Below, in pieces: positions 9,747 to 19,146 of a stretch of 64,000 nt of DNA. Positions within the stretch are counted from its first letter, which is position 1. Every line of letters begins with the position of its first letter. A program made the position numbers and the translations under genes. This DNA comes from Fischerella sp. PCC 9605 (GTDB lineage: Bacteria; Cyanobacteriota; Cyanobacteriia; Cyanobacteriales; Nostocaceae), in assembly GCF_000517105.1 (NCBI RefSeq), contig NZ_KI912151.1, forward strand, positions 124,001 through 188,000. The letters are read 5' to 3'. A model generated the notes under the pieces. It saw nothing but the letters and a program-made list of their open reading frames with translations. It made no database searches and was not told where the DNA came from.

Positions 9747-10691
9747 TTCAAAAGATGACAATAATCAACTTGACGATAGATTTCATCTGTCTTAAGTATG
9801 AAAACTGAGGTAATAAATTATTTATCAGAATACTTAGTACAGTTCTTGGAATTGTCTTGAAAAACTCTAAAGATGGTGATATTACTTACTCTCACAGACC
9901 ATCTAAATTAACTGGCTTATCTGGCTAGCTTAACTAGCTTATCTGCCGTTGCAAGTAGCTATAAAAACTGAAAAATTAAACAACAGGTAGTGTAATACTT
10001 TATCTACGAGTTATAGAATCTGCTCTACGTCGCTAAACTACCATCGGTCAGCCAAAGAGTAATGCTTATAGATACACTAGCATCTTCCTGCAAGAGTAAA
10101 AGGGACTGGGGATTAGGGATTGGGGATTGGGTAATCAAGGCGAAAAATTATGTCCGGGGCAAGATTGGGTACTCTTTACTGGCGATCGCGGACTGGGAAA
10201 GAATCCAGTTAAGTTTTCGCGCCTTTTACCCAATACCCAGTACACAGTCCAACAACGGCGTTCCTTTCGCCGTTAACCTGGGGACTCACGAAACGCGACC
10301 AATTGAGGTATCTACATGTTAAACAGGGTGTTCTTGTCTAGACAATGTGGCGAAGCGATCGCCATGCCTGTAAGCGCAGTCAGTATTGTTGAGTGGACCG
10401 ATCGCGGTCCTTTTTTTCATGTGATTGGCGATCGCTGTCATTTACCAGAACCCCTGCGTGCCATAGCCAGTAGTTGAGGGAGGGGGAGAGTGGGGGCTAG
10501 GGGTCCCCTCTGGGGTTGGGGGCTGTGGGGGAGATGGGGAGAAAATAATTCAAAATTCAAAATTAAGAATCTTTTTGACTTTTGACTTTTGAATGCGTGA
10601 CTTTTGACTTGTTACGCCACTAACTACTAACCACTAACAACCAACTACCAACAACTAACCACCAACAACCAACCACTATCGAGGATATTTT
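9747..10691. other. Gene-free stretch upstream of glgP
   Basis: This 945-bp region has no credible gene. It includes a GGGGATT-type simple repeat near 10107-10130, a strong terminator-like hairpin at 10395-10417, and tandem CCAACTACCAACAACTAACC-type tracts at about 10612-10675 just before glgP. A GAGGA ribosome-binding site lies immediately before the glgP start. The glgP promoter probably lies after the hairpin. Confidence 0.6.
10395..10417 (+). terminator. Orphan rho-independent terminator
   Basis: A perfect 6-bp GC stem GGACCG/CGGTCC with an ATCG loop is followed by seven T residues. No protein gene on the plus strand ends within 1 kb upstream, so it would end a non-coding transcript or act as an attenuator ahead of glgP, 275 bp downstream. 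Confidence 0.6.
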
Positions 10692-13223
10692 ATGACTGCA
10701 TCAATGGATCCTGCCCAAATAGCAGCTTTACAAATAGAAGACGATCGCACTGGTTTGAGCATTGAGACACTGCGACGGGCTTTAGCTGATAATCTCTTTT
10801 ACATTCAGGGTAAGTATCCTGAGATTGCCACCAAAAATGACTTTTACATGGCGTTGGCTTATACCGTGCGCGATCGCTTGCTCAAACGTTGGATTAGCAC
10901 AACCAGAGCATATGTTAAAAACAATGTCAAGGTTGTTTGCTACCTGTCAGCAGAATTTCTCATGGGGCCACACCTGGCAAATAACCTGATTAACCTCGGT
11001 ATTTACGAGCAAATACGTAAAGCAGTCGAAGAATCAGGATTAAACCTGGAAGAATTGATTGAACAAGAAGAAGAACCGGGTTTAGGCAATGGTGGTCTTG
11101 GTCGTTTGGCTGCCTGCTATATGGATTCGCTTTCCTCCTTAGAAATTCCCGCGATTGGTTACGGCATTCGTTACGAATTTGGCATTTTTGACCAAGAAAT
11201 TCGTAATGGCTGGCAAGCTGAAATAACCGACAAATGGTTGCAGTGGGGCAATCCTTGGGAAATTCACCGCCCAGAATTAGGATATAACGTCAAGTTAGGC
11301 GGTCATACTGAATCCTACACCGATGAACATGGAAATTACAGAGTACGCTGGATTCCCAACCAAATAATTAAAGGTATCGCCTACGACACACCCATCCTTG
11401 GCTACCAAGTCAACACCGCCAACATTTTGCGCCTGTGGAAAGCAGAAGCACCTGAGTCGTTTGATTTTCAGGCATTCAACATTGGTGATTACTACGGTGC
11501 AGTCAACAAAAAAGTAGTTTCAGAAAATATTTCCAAGGTTCTCTATCCCAACGATGAACAAGTTCAAGGTAAGCAGCTACGCTTAGAACAGCAATATTTC
11601 TTTGTTTCCTGCTCTCTCCAAAATATGATCCGCATTCACCAGGATCATGGTAACAGCTTGGAGACATTTCACGAAAACTTTGCAGCACAACTCAATGACA
11701 CTCACCCCGCCATTGGTGTAGCAGAACTGATGCGGTTGTTGGTGGATGAACATCATATCGATTGGGATAAAGCTTGGGATATCACCCAAAAAACCTTTGG
11801 CTATACCAACCACACCTTACTACCAGAAGCTTTAGAAAAGTGGTCTATTAATCTGTTTGGTAGTACACTGCCTCGTCATTTAGAAATTATCTACGAAATC
11901 AATCGTCGCTTCCTCGACCAAGTACGGCTGAAATATCCTCACGATGTAGCGAAAATTGCCCGACTGTCGCTGATTGATGAAACTGGTGATAGATATGTCC
12001 GCATGGCAAATTTAGCGTGTGTCGGCAGCCATGCGATCAACGGTGTCGCTGCATTGCACACTGAACTGCTGAAGCAGACTGTCTTGAGAGATTTTTATGA
12101 ATTTTCGCCAGAAAAATTTAGCAACAAAACCAATGGAGTCACGCCACGCCGTTGGATAGTGTTGAGCAATCCCGGCTTGACTAGTTTAATTTCGAGCAAA
12201 ATAGGCGACAACTGGATTAATCACCTAGAAGACCTCAGACAGTTAGAACGCTTTGTTGAAGATGCTAATTTCCGTCAACAATGGCGGCAGATTAAGCTAG
12301 AAACTAAGCGTAATTTGGCAAATTACATTCAAAAGAAAACTGGTGTTGTTGTTAACCCAGAATCACTCTTCGACATACAGGTCAAGCGCATTCACGAGTA
12401 TAAGCGTCAGCACTTGAATGTGCTGCACATCATTACGCTTTATAACCGCATCAAGCACAATCCTGATTGCGAGATCGTGCCCCGCACATTTATTTTCGGT
12501 GGTAAAGCTGCACCAGGTTACTACATGGCCAAGCTGATCATCAAATTTATCAATTCTGTAGCTGAGGTTGTCAACGCCGATCCCGATGTGCGCGATCGCC
12601 TCAAAGTAGTTTTCTTGCCAGATTATAATGTCACTTTGGGTCAAAAAGTATACCCCGCCGCTGAGTTGTCAGAGCAAATTTCTACTGCTGGTTTAGAAGC
12701 TTCTGGTACTGGCAACATGAAGTTTTCTATGAATGGGGCATTGACTATTGGTACTCTCGATGGTGCCAATGTCGAAATTCGTGAAGAAGTAGGAGAAGAA
12801 AATTTCTTCTTGTTCGGACTGCGAACTGAAGAAGTCTACGCCCTCAAAGCCCGAGGCTACAATCCTTGGGAATACTACAACTCCAACCCACAACTTAAAG
12901 AAGTGATTGACCTGATTGCTTCAGGAATTTTCTCTCATGGCGATACAGGCTTGTTCCGTCCACTGCTTGACTCTCTACTCTATCACGATCCATTCATACT
13001 GCTGGCTGACTACCAATCCTACATAGATTGTCAGGAACGAGTAAGTCAAGCATATCGCGACCAAGACAATTGGACTCGCATGTCCATTGTGAATGTAGCG
13101 CGGATGGGCAAGTTTTCCTCAGATCGCTCAATTCGCGAGTACTGCCAGGAAATTTGGAATGTAGAACCAGTGACGATCGAACTAGAAGAATACGTTCAAT
13201 CTAAAGCTGGCTTAAATGTATAA
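10692..13223 (+). CDS. glgP: Glycogen phosphorylase
   Basis: An 843-residue enzyme, full length for the family. It releases glucose-1-phosphate from glycogen using pyridoxal phosphate. The N-terminal half has EEEPGLGNGGLGRLAACYMDS (substrate and phosphate region), and the PLP-binding lysine lies in GTGNMKFSMNG, Lys near 677. NDTHPAIGVAELMRLL and KRIHEYKRQHLN are also typical. The GAGGA site 7 bases upstream supports the ATG. A small CNB-fold protein begins 40 bp downstream on the same strand and pyruvate kinase follows, so this stretch links glycogen breakdown to lower glycolysis. Confidence 0.97.
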   Translation: MTASMDPAQIAALQIEDDRTGLSIETLRRALADNLFYIQGKYPEIATKNDFYMALAYTVRDRLLKRWISTTRAYVKNNVKVVCYLSAEFLMGPHLANNLINLGIYEQIRKAVEESGLNLEELIEQEEEPGLGNGGLGRLAACYMDSLSSLEIPAIGYGIRYEFGIFDQEIRNGWQAEITDKWLQWGNPWEIHRPELGYNVKLGGHTESYTDEHGNYRVRWIPNQIIKGIAYDTPILGYQVNTANILRLWKAEAPESFDFQAFNIGDYYGAVNKKVVSENISKVLYPNDEQVQGKQLRLEQQYFFVSCSLQNMIRIHQDHGNSLETFHENFAAQLNDTHPAIGVAELMRLLVDEHHIDWDKAWDITQKTFGYTNHTLLPEALEKWSINLFGSTLPRHLEIIYEINRRFLDQVRLKYPHDVAKIARLSLIDETGDRYVRMANLACVGSHAINGVAALHTELLKQTVLRDFYEFSPEKFSNKTNGVTPRRWIVLSNPGLTSLISSKIGDNWINHLEDLRQLERFVEDANFRQQWRQIKLETKRNLANYIQKKTGVVVNPESLFDIQVKRIHEYKRQHLNVLHIITLYNRIKHNPDCEIVPRTFIFGGKAAPGYYMAKLIIKFINSVAEVVNADPDVRDRLKVVFLPDYNVTLGQKVYPAAELSEQISTAGLEASGTGNMKFSMNGALTIGTLDGANVEIREEVGEENFFLFGLRTEEVYALKARGYNPWEYYNSNPQLKEVIDLIASGIFSHGDTGLFRPLLDSLLYHDPFILLADYQSYIDCQERVSQAYRDQDNWTRMSIVNVARMGKFSSDRSIREYCQEIWNVEPVTIELEEYVQSKAGLNV

Positions 13224-13263
13224 ATATTACGTAGGAGCTAAATATATTGGAGTTAAGTACCGC

Positions 13264-13635
13264 ATGCTTGAACCAGCAGAAACGGTTAAAATCTTCCAAA
13301 AACAGCCGACAATCCATACTTTTTCCAGCGGTCAAATCATTTTTGCAGAAGGTGAGCCTGGGGATTGCATGTATGGCATCTTGAACGGAGAAGTGGAGAT
13401 ATTCGTCGATGGTAAAGTAGTTGAAACCATTCAAAAAGGAGATGTGTTTGGTGTAGGAGCATTAGTTGTTCCAGAACACACAAGAGCATCTACAGCGGTT
13501 GCCAAAACTGACTGCCAACTAGCCTTCCTAGACCAAAACGGTTTCCTCTTCGCTGTGCAAGAAACTCCAATGTTTGCACTACTAGTGATGCGGAGTTACT
13601 CAGAGCGCCTGCGTGCATTAAAACGTTCTATTTGA
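13264..13635 (+). CDS. Stand-alone cyclic-nucleotide-binding-fold protein (copy 1)
   Basis: A 123-residue protein that is just one Crp/CNB beta-roll domain, with no DNA-binding or kinase part. The ATG at 13264 has GGAG about 12 bases upstream; a longer frame would overlap glgP by 8 bp. Conserved stretches are GDCMYGILNGEVEIFVDGKV and RASTAVAKTDC. The phosphate-binding cassette reads FGVGALV, with Val where cAMP-binding proteins usually have Glu, so canonical cAMP binding is doubtful. About two thirds of residues match the copy at 35145. It lies 40 bp after glgP and is probably co-transcribed, which suggests it modulates carbohydrate metabolism (inference). Confidence 0.85.
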   Translation: MLEPAETVKIFQKQPTIHTFSSGQIIFAEGEPGDCMYGILNGEVEIFVDGKVVETIQKGDVFGVGALVVPEHTRASTAVAKTDCQLAFLDQNGFLFAVQETPMFALLVMRSYSERLRALKRSI

Positions 13636-13843
13636 TACATTCGCGTTAATGGGGCATAGGGCAAAGGGCATCGGGTAAAGGAACTGGAGAAGTAAAAAGT
13701 AAAAAGTAAAAAGGTAAAAGAAAAAATTCTTTCTTTTTACTTTTAGCTTTTAACCCTTCGCTGCGCTCGAGGGCATGCTTTTGACTTATTTTTGCCCAAT
13801 TCCCAATGCCCAATGCCCAATGCCTTCTACTTAACTAAAGCTT

Positions 13844-15271
13844 ATGCAACTGCCAATTTGTAATACAAAAGTAGTCGCCACGATTGGCCCGGCTAGTAGT
13901 TCTCGCGAAGTGCTGACAAAAATGATTCAAGCTGGGATGAACGTGGCTCGCTTGAATTTTTCTCATGGTAGCTACGACGACCATGCGAAAACAATAGCAT
14001 TGCTGCGATCGCTAGAGAAAGAATTGGATACCCCGGTTACTCTGTTGCAAGACTTGCAAGGGCCAAAGATTCGAGTTGGTCAGTTGCCAAATAATACCAT
14101 TAGTTTAACCGAAGGAGAATTTATTACTCTCGTACCGATAGCCAACTTCTCGAACCAAGCCAATACGATTTCTATTGACTACCCCCATCTTGCCGAAGAC
14201 GCCCAACCAGGAAACCAAGTTCTTCTTGATGATGGTCTGTTGGAACTTCAGGTAGAAGAGGTGAAAGCAGATGCTGTAAAATGCAGAATCATCCGGGGAG
14301 GTATCCTCAAAAGCCGTAAAGGAGTGAATTTTCCCAATCTTGATTTGCGGTTGCCTTCTCTGACTCAAAAAGACTTGCAAGATTTAGACTTTGGCTTATC
14401 TCAGGGAGTAGATTACATCTCTTTGAGTTTTGTTCGTCGGCCAGAAGATATCCGTACTTTAAAAGACTTGCTGGCACAAAAAGGGGCAGCAGATCAGCCT
14501 GTCGTTGCCAAGCTGGAAAAGCCCCAAGCTATCAATAACTTAGAAGCGATTATCGATGAGTGTGATGCGGTGATGGTAGCCCGGGGAGATTTGGGTGTGG
14601 AAATGAGTCCAGAGAAAGTCCCACTGATTCAAAAGCGGATTATTCGGCTGTGCAACCGCAAGGGCATTCCGGTCATTACTGCTACACAAATGCTGGAAAG
14701 CATGACTCATAATCCCCGTCCCACTCGTGCTGAAGCCAGCGATGTTGCTAACGCCATCATTGATGGCGCTGATGCGGTGATGCTCTCGGGAGAATCTGCG
14801 GTTGGGGAATTTCCCGTGCAAGCTGTGGAAATGTTAGTGCGAATTGCTGCGGATATCGAACCAGATTTAGACTTCGTCAACAATCCGCCGGCAAAAAATG
14901 ATGAAACCCATGCTCTCAGCGAAGCCATCAACGCCATTGTCAATGCGCTGCCACTGCGCTGCATTGTGGCGTTCACCAGTACGGGATACACAGCCCAATT
15001 AGCAGCCGGTGAGCGCCCCAAAGTACCTATTGTTGCTTTAACACCTAATTCTATCACCTACCACCGCTTGAACTTAATTTGGGGAATTCGACCAGTTTTG
15101 TTAGAAGATGAGGTTGAGACATTTGAAGAATTGACTGCACAAGTCCAGACAATTCTGCTACAGCGTGGTTGGGTTGCCTCAGGTGATAAAGTTTTGATTC
15201 TAGGAGGCATTCCGACTATGCGTCCTCAAGGGACAAATTTTCTCAAAATTCATACTATCACCCCAGAGTAG
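13844..15271 (+). CDS. pyk: Pyruvate kinase
   Basis: A 475-residue cytoplasmic enzyme converting phosphoenolpyruvate and ADP to pyruvate and ATP. Visible family features are [14 protein letters not shown] at the start, [12 protein letters not shown], the catalytic lysine region VAKLEKPQA, the Mg-binding [13 protein letters not shown] and [10 protein letters not shown]. The C-terminal domain is short, the usual length for a bacterial enzyme without the extra phosphohistidine domain. No Shine-Dalgarno is evident before the ATG. The 200 bp upstream holds AGTAAAA and CCCAATGCC simple repeats, so it is probably transcribed separately from glgP. Confidence 0.96.
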   Translation: MQLPICNTKVVATIGPASSSREVLTKMIQAGMNVARLNFSHGSYDDHAKTIALLRSLEKELDTPVTLLQDLQGPKIRVGQLPNNTISLTEGEFITLVPIANFSNQANTISIDYPHLAEDAQPGNQVLLDDGLLELQVEEVKADAVKCRIIRGGILKSRKGVNFPNLDLRLPSLTQKDLQDLDFGLSQGVDYISLSFVRRPEDIRTLKDLLAQKGAADQPVVAKLEKPQAINNLEAIIDECDAVMVARGDLGVEMSPEKVPLIQKRIIRLCNRKGIPVITATQMLESMTHNPRPTRAEASDVANAIIDGADAVMLSGESAVGEFPVQAVEMLVRIAADIEPDLDFVNNPPAKNDETHALSEAINAIVNALPLRCIVAFTSTGYTAQLAAGERPKVPIVALTPNSITYHRLNLIWGIRPVLLEDEVETFEELTAQVQTILLQRGWVASGDKVLILGGIPTMRPQGTNFLKIHTITPE

Positions 15272-15321
15272 GAAGAGTATGGGGAGAAAAGACTCCCCCA
15301 TCTCCCAATCTCCCCATCTAA

Positions 15322-15497
15322 GGGACTTCCAAGAAATAAATTATCCCGGATTGTGAGGTGGAGAGAAGTCCGAGCGGAGGTTTCCTCCGTAGACGCCCTC
15401 CAGGCGGCTTCCCAAAGGGTTCGGAACTTCGGAGCATCCTGCCCGCCTCTGGGATGGGACGGGTGGGGACATCCATCCCACAAGAAAATTTGGGTTT
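15322..15497. repeat. Miniature repeat element, copy 1, interrupted by a second GC-rich repeat
   Basis: The ends match the element at 42973-43098: GGGACTTCCAAGAAATAAA at the left and GCATCCTGCCCGCCTCTGGG in the interior. About 73 bp (15361-15433) is inserted between GGTG and GCATCC compared with that copy. The insert has its own inverted ends (AAGTCCGA and TCGGAACTT) and an inner GGAGG-TTT-CCTCC hairpin. The right terminal repeat of the outer element is missing, so this copy is truncated. Confidence 0.75.
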
Positions 15498-15618
15498 GAT
15501 ACGCGATCGCACTTTGGTAAATATAGGACTCCTATTTGATTTTTGAAAAGATACGTATTTATTTTTTAAATTGTCGGCTTTTACCAATATTTATTTTGAA
15601 TCCAATAAAGAAGTGCTT

Positions 15619-16440
15619 CTATTTGCGTACATTATTTATTTGCTCAATCAGTGCTAAAACATCACTGCGGCTGAGTTTTTCTTTACCATTAGCAATAGCA
15701 TTGAGAGTACCAAAAGCCAAGCTGAGGGGAATTTGGCAAAAATCTAAAGCAGGACCAGCAGCAAGATTTTTCGTGTATGCTTCTGCCAGGACTAAATTGC
15801 GGCGCGCATATACTTGCATGTTTTCTGCACTCCAACCATCCGGGAAAAAGCTGACTTCACGGGCCAAATCTTCTTTATGGTTGCGGAGGATATTAACTGC
15901 CTGTAAACCCCGACCAAATCCAACCGCATGAGTACGATTAGTCTGCGTGCCATCGTACCAAGCCCACAAATCGGAGAGTAACAAGCCAACCGCACCAGCT
16001 ACCCCAAAAGTGTAACGATCCAAATCATACTCTGTATGAATTTCCCAGTTTCTTTCTGCCCAGTATGCCATTCTGTCTGCCATTGCCGCAGTAGCATCCC
16101 AAATCCTGGGGGCAACAGTTTCAGGTGCGAGTAGCGCCCATTCTCTGATCCGAATGCTGACTTCTGGTAAAAATTTTTCGTGTGCACCAAATCCCACTGA
16201 GAAAGAATCAATCGCAAAACCATCAACTGCTACCTGCAATGTTAAGCTAATCGTTCGCAACAGCTTAGCTTTAGTTTGGTTATCCAATTCTGGATGGTCT
16301 TCAATTTCATCAATGGCTCGCATACATAGATATGCTGATGCCACTGCCTCTTGCAATACTCGCGGTAAACGACTAATGGGAATATAAAAAGTCCGACTAG
16401 TCTCCTTTAAAATCTCTAACCCATCTCCCAGTAAATCCAT
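15619..16440 (-). CDS. Squalene/phytoene synthase-family enzyme (HpnC/HpnD-like)
   Basis: A 273-residue prenyl-condensing family protein, all helical, starting MDLLGDGLEILKETSRTFY (the SRTF motif of the family). The first Asp-rich motif is intact: RAIDEIEDHPEL. The second region reads GLQAVNILRNHKEDLARE, so the first aspartate of the usual R-D-x-x-x-D is Asn here, confirmed by the AAC codon. It lies next to squalene-hopene cyclase on the same strand, so making squalene from farnesyl diphosphate is the natural inference. The substitution leaves open a partial reaction, an altered product or a need for a partner. Phytoene synthase activity is less likely by context. Confidence 0.8.
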   Translation of the reverse strand: MDLLGDGLEILKETSRTFYIPISRLPRVLQEAVASAYLCMRAIDEIEDHPELDNQTKAKLLRTISLTLQVAVDGFAIDSFSVGFGAHEKFLPEVSIRIREWALLAPETVAPRIWDATAAMADRMAYWAERNWEIHTEYDLDRYTFGVAGAVGLLLSDLWAWYDGTQTNRTHAVGFGRGLQAVNILRNHKEDLAREVSFFPDGWSAENMQVYARRNLVLAEAYTKNLAAGPALDFCQIPLSLAFGTLNAIANGKEKLSRSDVLALIEQINNVRK

Positions 16441-17033
16441 TCCTACACACCTCTATCACTCTTGTAACATACTGGAGTTTGTAAATCTTTGATGATTTTT
16501 TATATATATTTCACTCAAACTTAATATTTTATTTGCTAGTGTTTATCTCGGAAATTTTGTTTTTATTGTTGGGTATATCTTATCTGTAATTGAACCGAAT
16601 ATTTCTGGAAAAGCATTTAAATTTTTTCGCATAGGTTTTGCCTATATATGTTTATTAACAGTCTGACATATATGTACATAATAAATCATGAATTTTTTTT
16701 ACAGTCAAAATTAAAAATAGATCCTTTGCATAAAATCAGACCTTTTGCAAGAATGGCTTTTGCATTTTTGTAAAGAGAAAACAATCCCAATCAATTTCTA
16801 AAAATTGAGATGAAGTATCAATTTATTAAACTGTTAACTAATTCCCAAACTGATTTACTCAAAATTTTTGACAACATTCACTTCTTTGAATAACTGCGTT
16901 CTCAGAATGCATAAAAACTCTTTTTTCTTCGTGTCTTGGTGTCTTTGTGGTTCAAGATTTTTTACCACCAAGGCACAAAGACACCAAGCATTTTCATAGG
17001 AGTTAGGTTTTAACCACTAACCACAGCGATCGC
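16441..17033. other. AT-rich intergenic region with long hairpin
   Basis: 593 bp between the two leftward terpenoid genes. Most of it is very AT-rich and shows no gene. At 16935-16949 and 16974-16988 lie perfect 15-bp inverted arms (CTTGGTGTCTTTGTG and its complement) around a 24-base loop. Related sequence recurs at 51732-51757 and 52211-52232, so it is a dispersed repeat as well as a possible terminator for the cyclase transcript. Confidence 0.6.
16935..16988. repeat. Inverted repeat, CTTGGTGTCTTTGTG family
   Basis: Two 15-bp perfect arms with a 24-base loop containing TTTTTT. The stable hairpin follows the squalene-hopene cyclase gene in its direction of transcription (stop at 17034), so it may end that transcript. 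Confidence 0.7.
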
Positions 17034-18944
17034 CTAAGAAAATATTGCTCGATACTGACCCAAAGCAATTAGAGGAAAGCATTGTTGATAAAGGTGATAC
17101 TTCAGATAAAAATGACCGGGAAAACCAGTACCTGTAAAATCAGCTTCATCCCAAGTACCATCTGTCTGTTGAGTTGCAAGTAAGTAGTTAATTCCTTGCT
17201 CGATCGCCGATATTGCAAATTTGTCTGTTGCTTTACCTGCTGCTATCAACCCTATCAAAGCCCAAGCGGTTTGAGATGCAGTGCTGCGTCCTTGTCCCTT
17301 CAAACTAGGATCGTCATAGCTGCGGCAAGTTTCGCCCCAACCACCATCTGAGTTTTGACAACCGACTAACCAAGCAACACCCCTTTCTATACTGTTTCGC
17401 TGAGTTTGCGGAGCAACTAAAGATAGGGCTGCCAATACGCCACTTGTTCCATAGATGTAATTGACTCCCCAACGACCGAACCAGCAACCTTCAGGTTCTT
17501 GTTCGCGTAAGAGATAGTTAATTGCTCGTTCAAAGTTATGAGCATCAATGGATAGATGACAACTACCCAGCATTTCTATAACTCTGGCAGTGACATCAGC
17601 CGTGTTGGGATCGATCATCGCTTTGAGATCGCCGTAGGGAATCAGATTCAGCCAATCTTGATTATTGTCTAAATCAAAAGCAGCCCAACCACCTGCTTGA
17701 CACTGCATCGAAGCAATCCAGTCCACCGCACGAGCCATAGCTCTCTGTTTGAGCTTTTCATCAGGAAGCTTGACAACATCCAGCGCCATCACAACGACAG
17801 CAGTGTCATCGACATCGGGATAAAAGCGATTGTCAAATTCAAACGCCCACGCACCGGGTTTTCCTCGCCGATTTTTGACAGCCCAATCGCCGTAGTCGAG
17901 AATTTGTTTGCTCAACAACCACTCGCCCGCCCGTACTAGAGAAGGATGATCTGATGATAAACCAGAATCAACAAGCGCTCTGATTGCCCAAGCTGTATCC
18001 CAAACAGGGGAAACACATGGTTGGACTCGGTAAGTATCTGCTGTTTCGATCGCAAAATTATCGACGGCTTGCAATCCTCGTTCTACAATCGGATCGGCTG
18101 GATCATAATCCAAGCATCGCAATGCTAGTAGTGAATTCAGCATGGCTGGAATAATGCCGCCCCAGTCGCCTGTTGCTTCTTGCCGTTCTAAAATCCACTT
18201 GTGTGCAGCTTTGATACCTTCTTCGCGAAAAGGCACTAAATTCAGGTTTTCCGCAAGTTTAAAACCTGAGTCGAGGGCGAGAAATAAATCTGTCCAGTCA
18301 CCTTGGCGGGGTAATTCATATTTGACTCGATCTGCACCTTCGGCATAAAGTTCGTTCAAGTTGATCGCTGGGTCTACCTTAAAGACTGGTTTGCGATCGC
18401 ACACAATCAGCAATGGCACGGTGCTTGACCTAGCCCAACTTGACAATTCATAGATATTAAACACAAAATTCTCTGGCAACAACATTACCCAAGGCGGTAA
18501 CGAAGGAATGCCTTGCCAGCTATAGCACCCAATCAGCGCCAGGTGTAACTTAGTAAAAATGCGAGTCCGACTAATGCCGCCCCGCTCTAAAATAAAAGCT
18601 CTTGCCCGGATCATTGCTGGGTCGCTTGGAGGTACACCCAACAGCCTCAGCGCCATGTATGCTTCTACTGAAGTACTGAGTTCTCCTCCATCTCCATAAA
18701 AAAGCTCCCAACCACCGTGTTCTCGTTGCTGAGAACGCAGATATGCTTCAACTTTATGCAAAGGTCTAGATCGATCTGTTCCCCAAATTTTATGCAGGAG
18801 AACAACCTCCGCAGTGATGGTAACGTTGGATTCTAACTCAGCCCACCAATAGCCTTTGGGATCTTGGATCGAAAGTAGATAGTTTTGACTAGCAGCGATC
18901 GCATCTGGGAGTTTGGATACGGTAACTCTATCTTGAGTTTGCAT
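17034..18944 (-). CDS. shc: Squalene-hopene cyclase
   Basis: A 636-residue class II terpene cyclase that folds squalene into hopene or hopanol at the membrane surface. The catalytic acid motif DVDD is at about 377-380 (FYPDVDDTAVVV), matching the DxDD of the family. Several QW repeats are visible, for example QQREHGGWELFYGDG, QCQAGGWAAFD and CQNSDGGWGET. Length and start (ATG, MQTQDRVTVSKL) fit the family. It is followed on the same strand, after a 593-bp gap, by the squalene/phytoene synthase-family gene. HpnB, HpnP and HpnI genes lie within 10 kb, making this a hopanoid locus. Confidence 0.97.
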   Translation of the reverse strand: MQTQDRVTVSKLPDAIAASQNYLLSIQDPKGYWWAELESNVTITAEVVLLHKIWGTDRSRPLHKVEAYLRSQQREHGGWELFYGDGGELSTSVEAYMALRLLGVPPSDPAMIRARAFILERGGISRTRIFTKLHLALIGCYSWQGIPSLPPWVMLLPENFVFNIYELSSWARSSTVPLLIVCDRKPVFKVDPAINLNELYAEGADRVKYELPRQGDWTDLFLALDSGFKLAENLNLVPFREEGIKAAHKWILERQEATGDWGGIIPAMLNSLLALRCLDYDPADPIVERGLQAVDNFAIETADTYRVQPCVSPVWDTAWAIRALVDSGLSSDHPSLVRAGEWLLSKQILDYGDWAVKNRRGKPGAWAFEFDNRFYPDVDDTAVVVMALDVVKLPDEKLKQRAMARAVDWIASMQCQAGGWAAFDLDNNQDWLNLIPYGDLKAMIDPNTADVTARVIEMLGSCHLSIDAHNFERAINYLLREQEPEGCWFGRWGVNYIYGTSGVLAALSLVAPQTQRNSIERGVAWLVGCQNSDGGWGETCRSYDDPSLKGQGRSTASQTAWALIGLIAAGKATDKFAISAIEQGINYLLATQQTDGTWDEADFTGTGFPGHFYLKYHLYQQCFPLIALGQYRAIFS

Positions 18945-19146
18945 GAAACACTTCTCACACTACACACAAATAGTTTAGATGTTGCTGAATCAAAATTATC
19001 TATAGCAGTCCTAAATCATTCGTGAAAAACAAAATCCCCGACTTCTTAGAGAAGTCTCTGTGGTCTGTAGTCGTATGTCATACAAGTCCTAATTACAAAG
19101 CTTATGGCAAAATTAAAACAATCCCTTCTCCTGTTGGGTAAACCTG

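Noticed and set aside
9504-9761. 85-codon minus-strand frame inside the 9.3 kb element
   Set aside because: No transposase motif, no ribosome-binding site and it crosses the element's right end; it looks like chance in AT-rich DNA.
10062-10322. Possible 86-codon gene upstream of glgP
   Set aside because: It is read from GGGGATT simple repeats and has no ribosome-binding site or conserved feature.
13216-13263. Longer start for CNB copy 1 overlapping glgP
   Set aside because: The extra 16 residues have no counterpart in copy 2 beyond chance, and GGAG precedes the ATG at 13264.
15619-16440. Phytoene synthase (crtB)
   Set aside because: The sequence is short for it, lacks its usual second motif and is adjacent to squalene-hopene cyclase, so a hopanoid role fits better.
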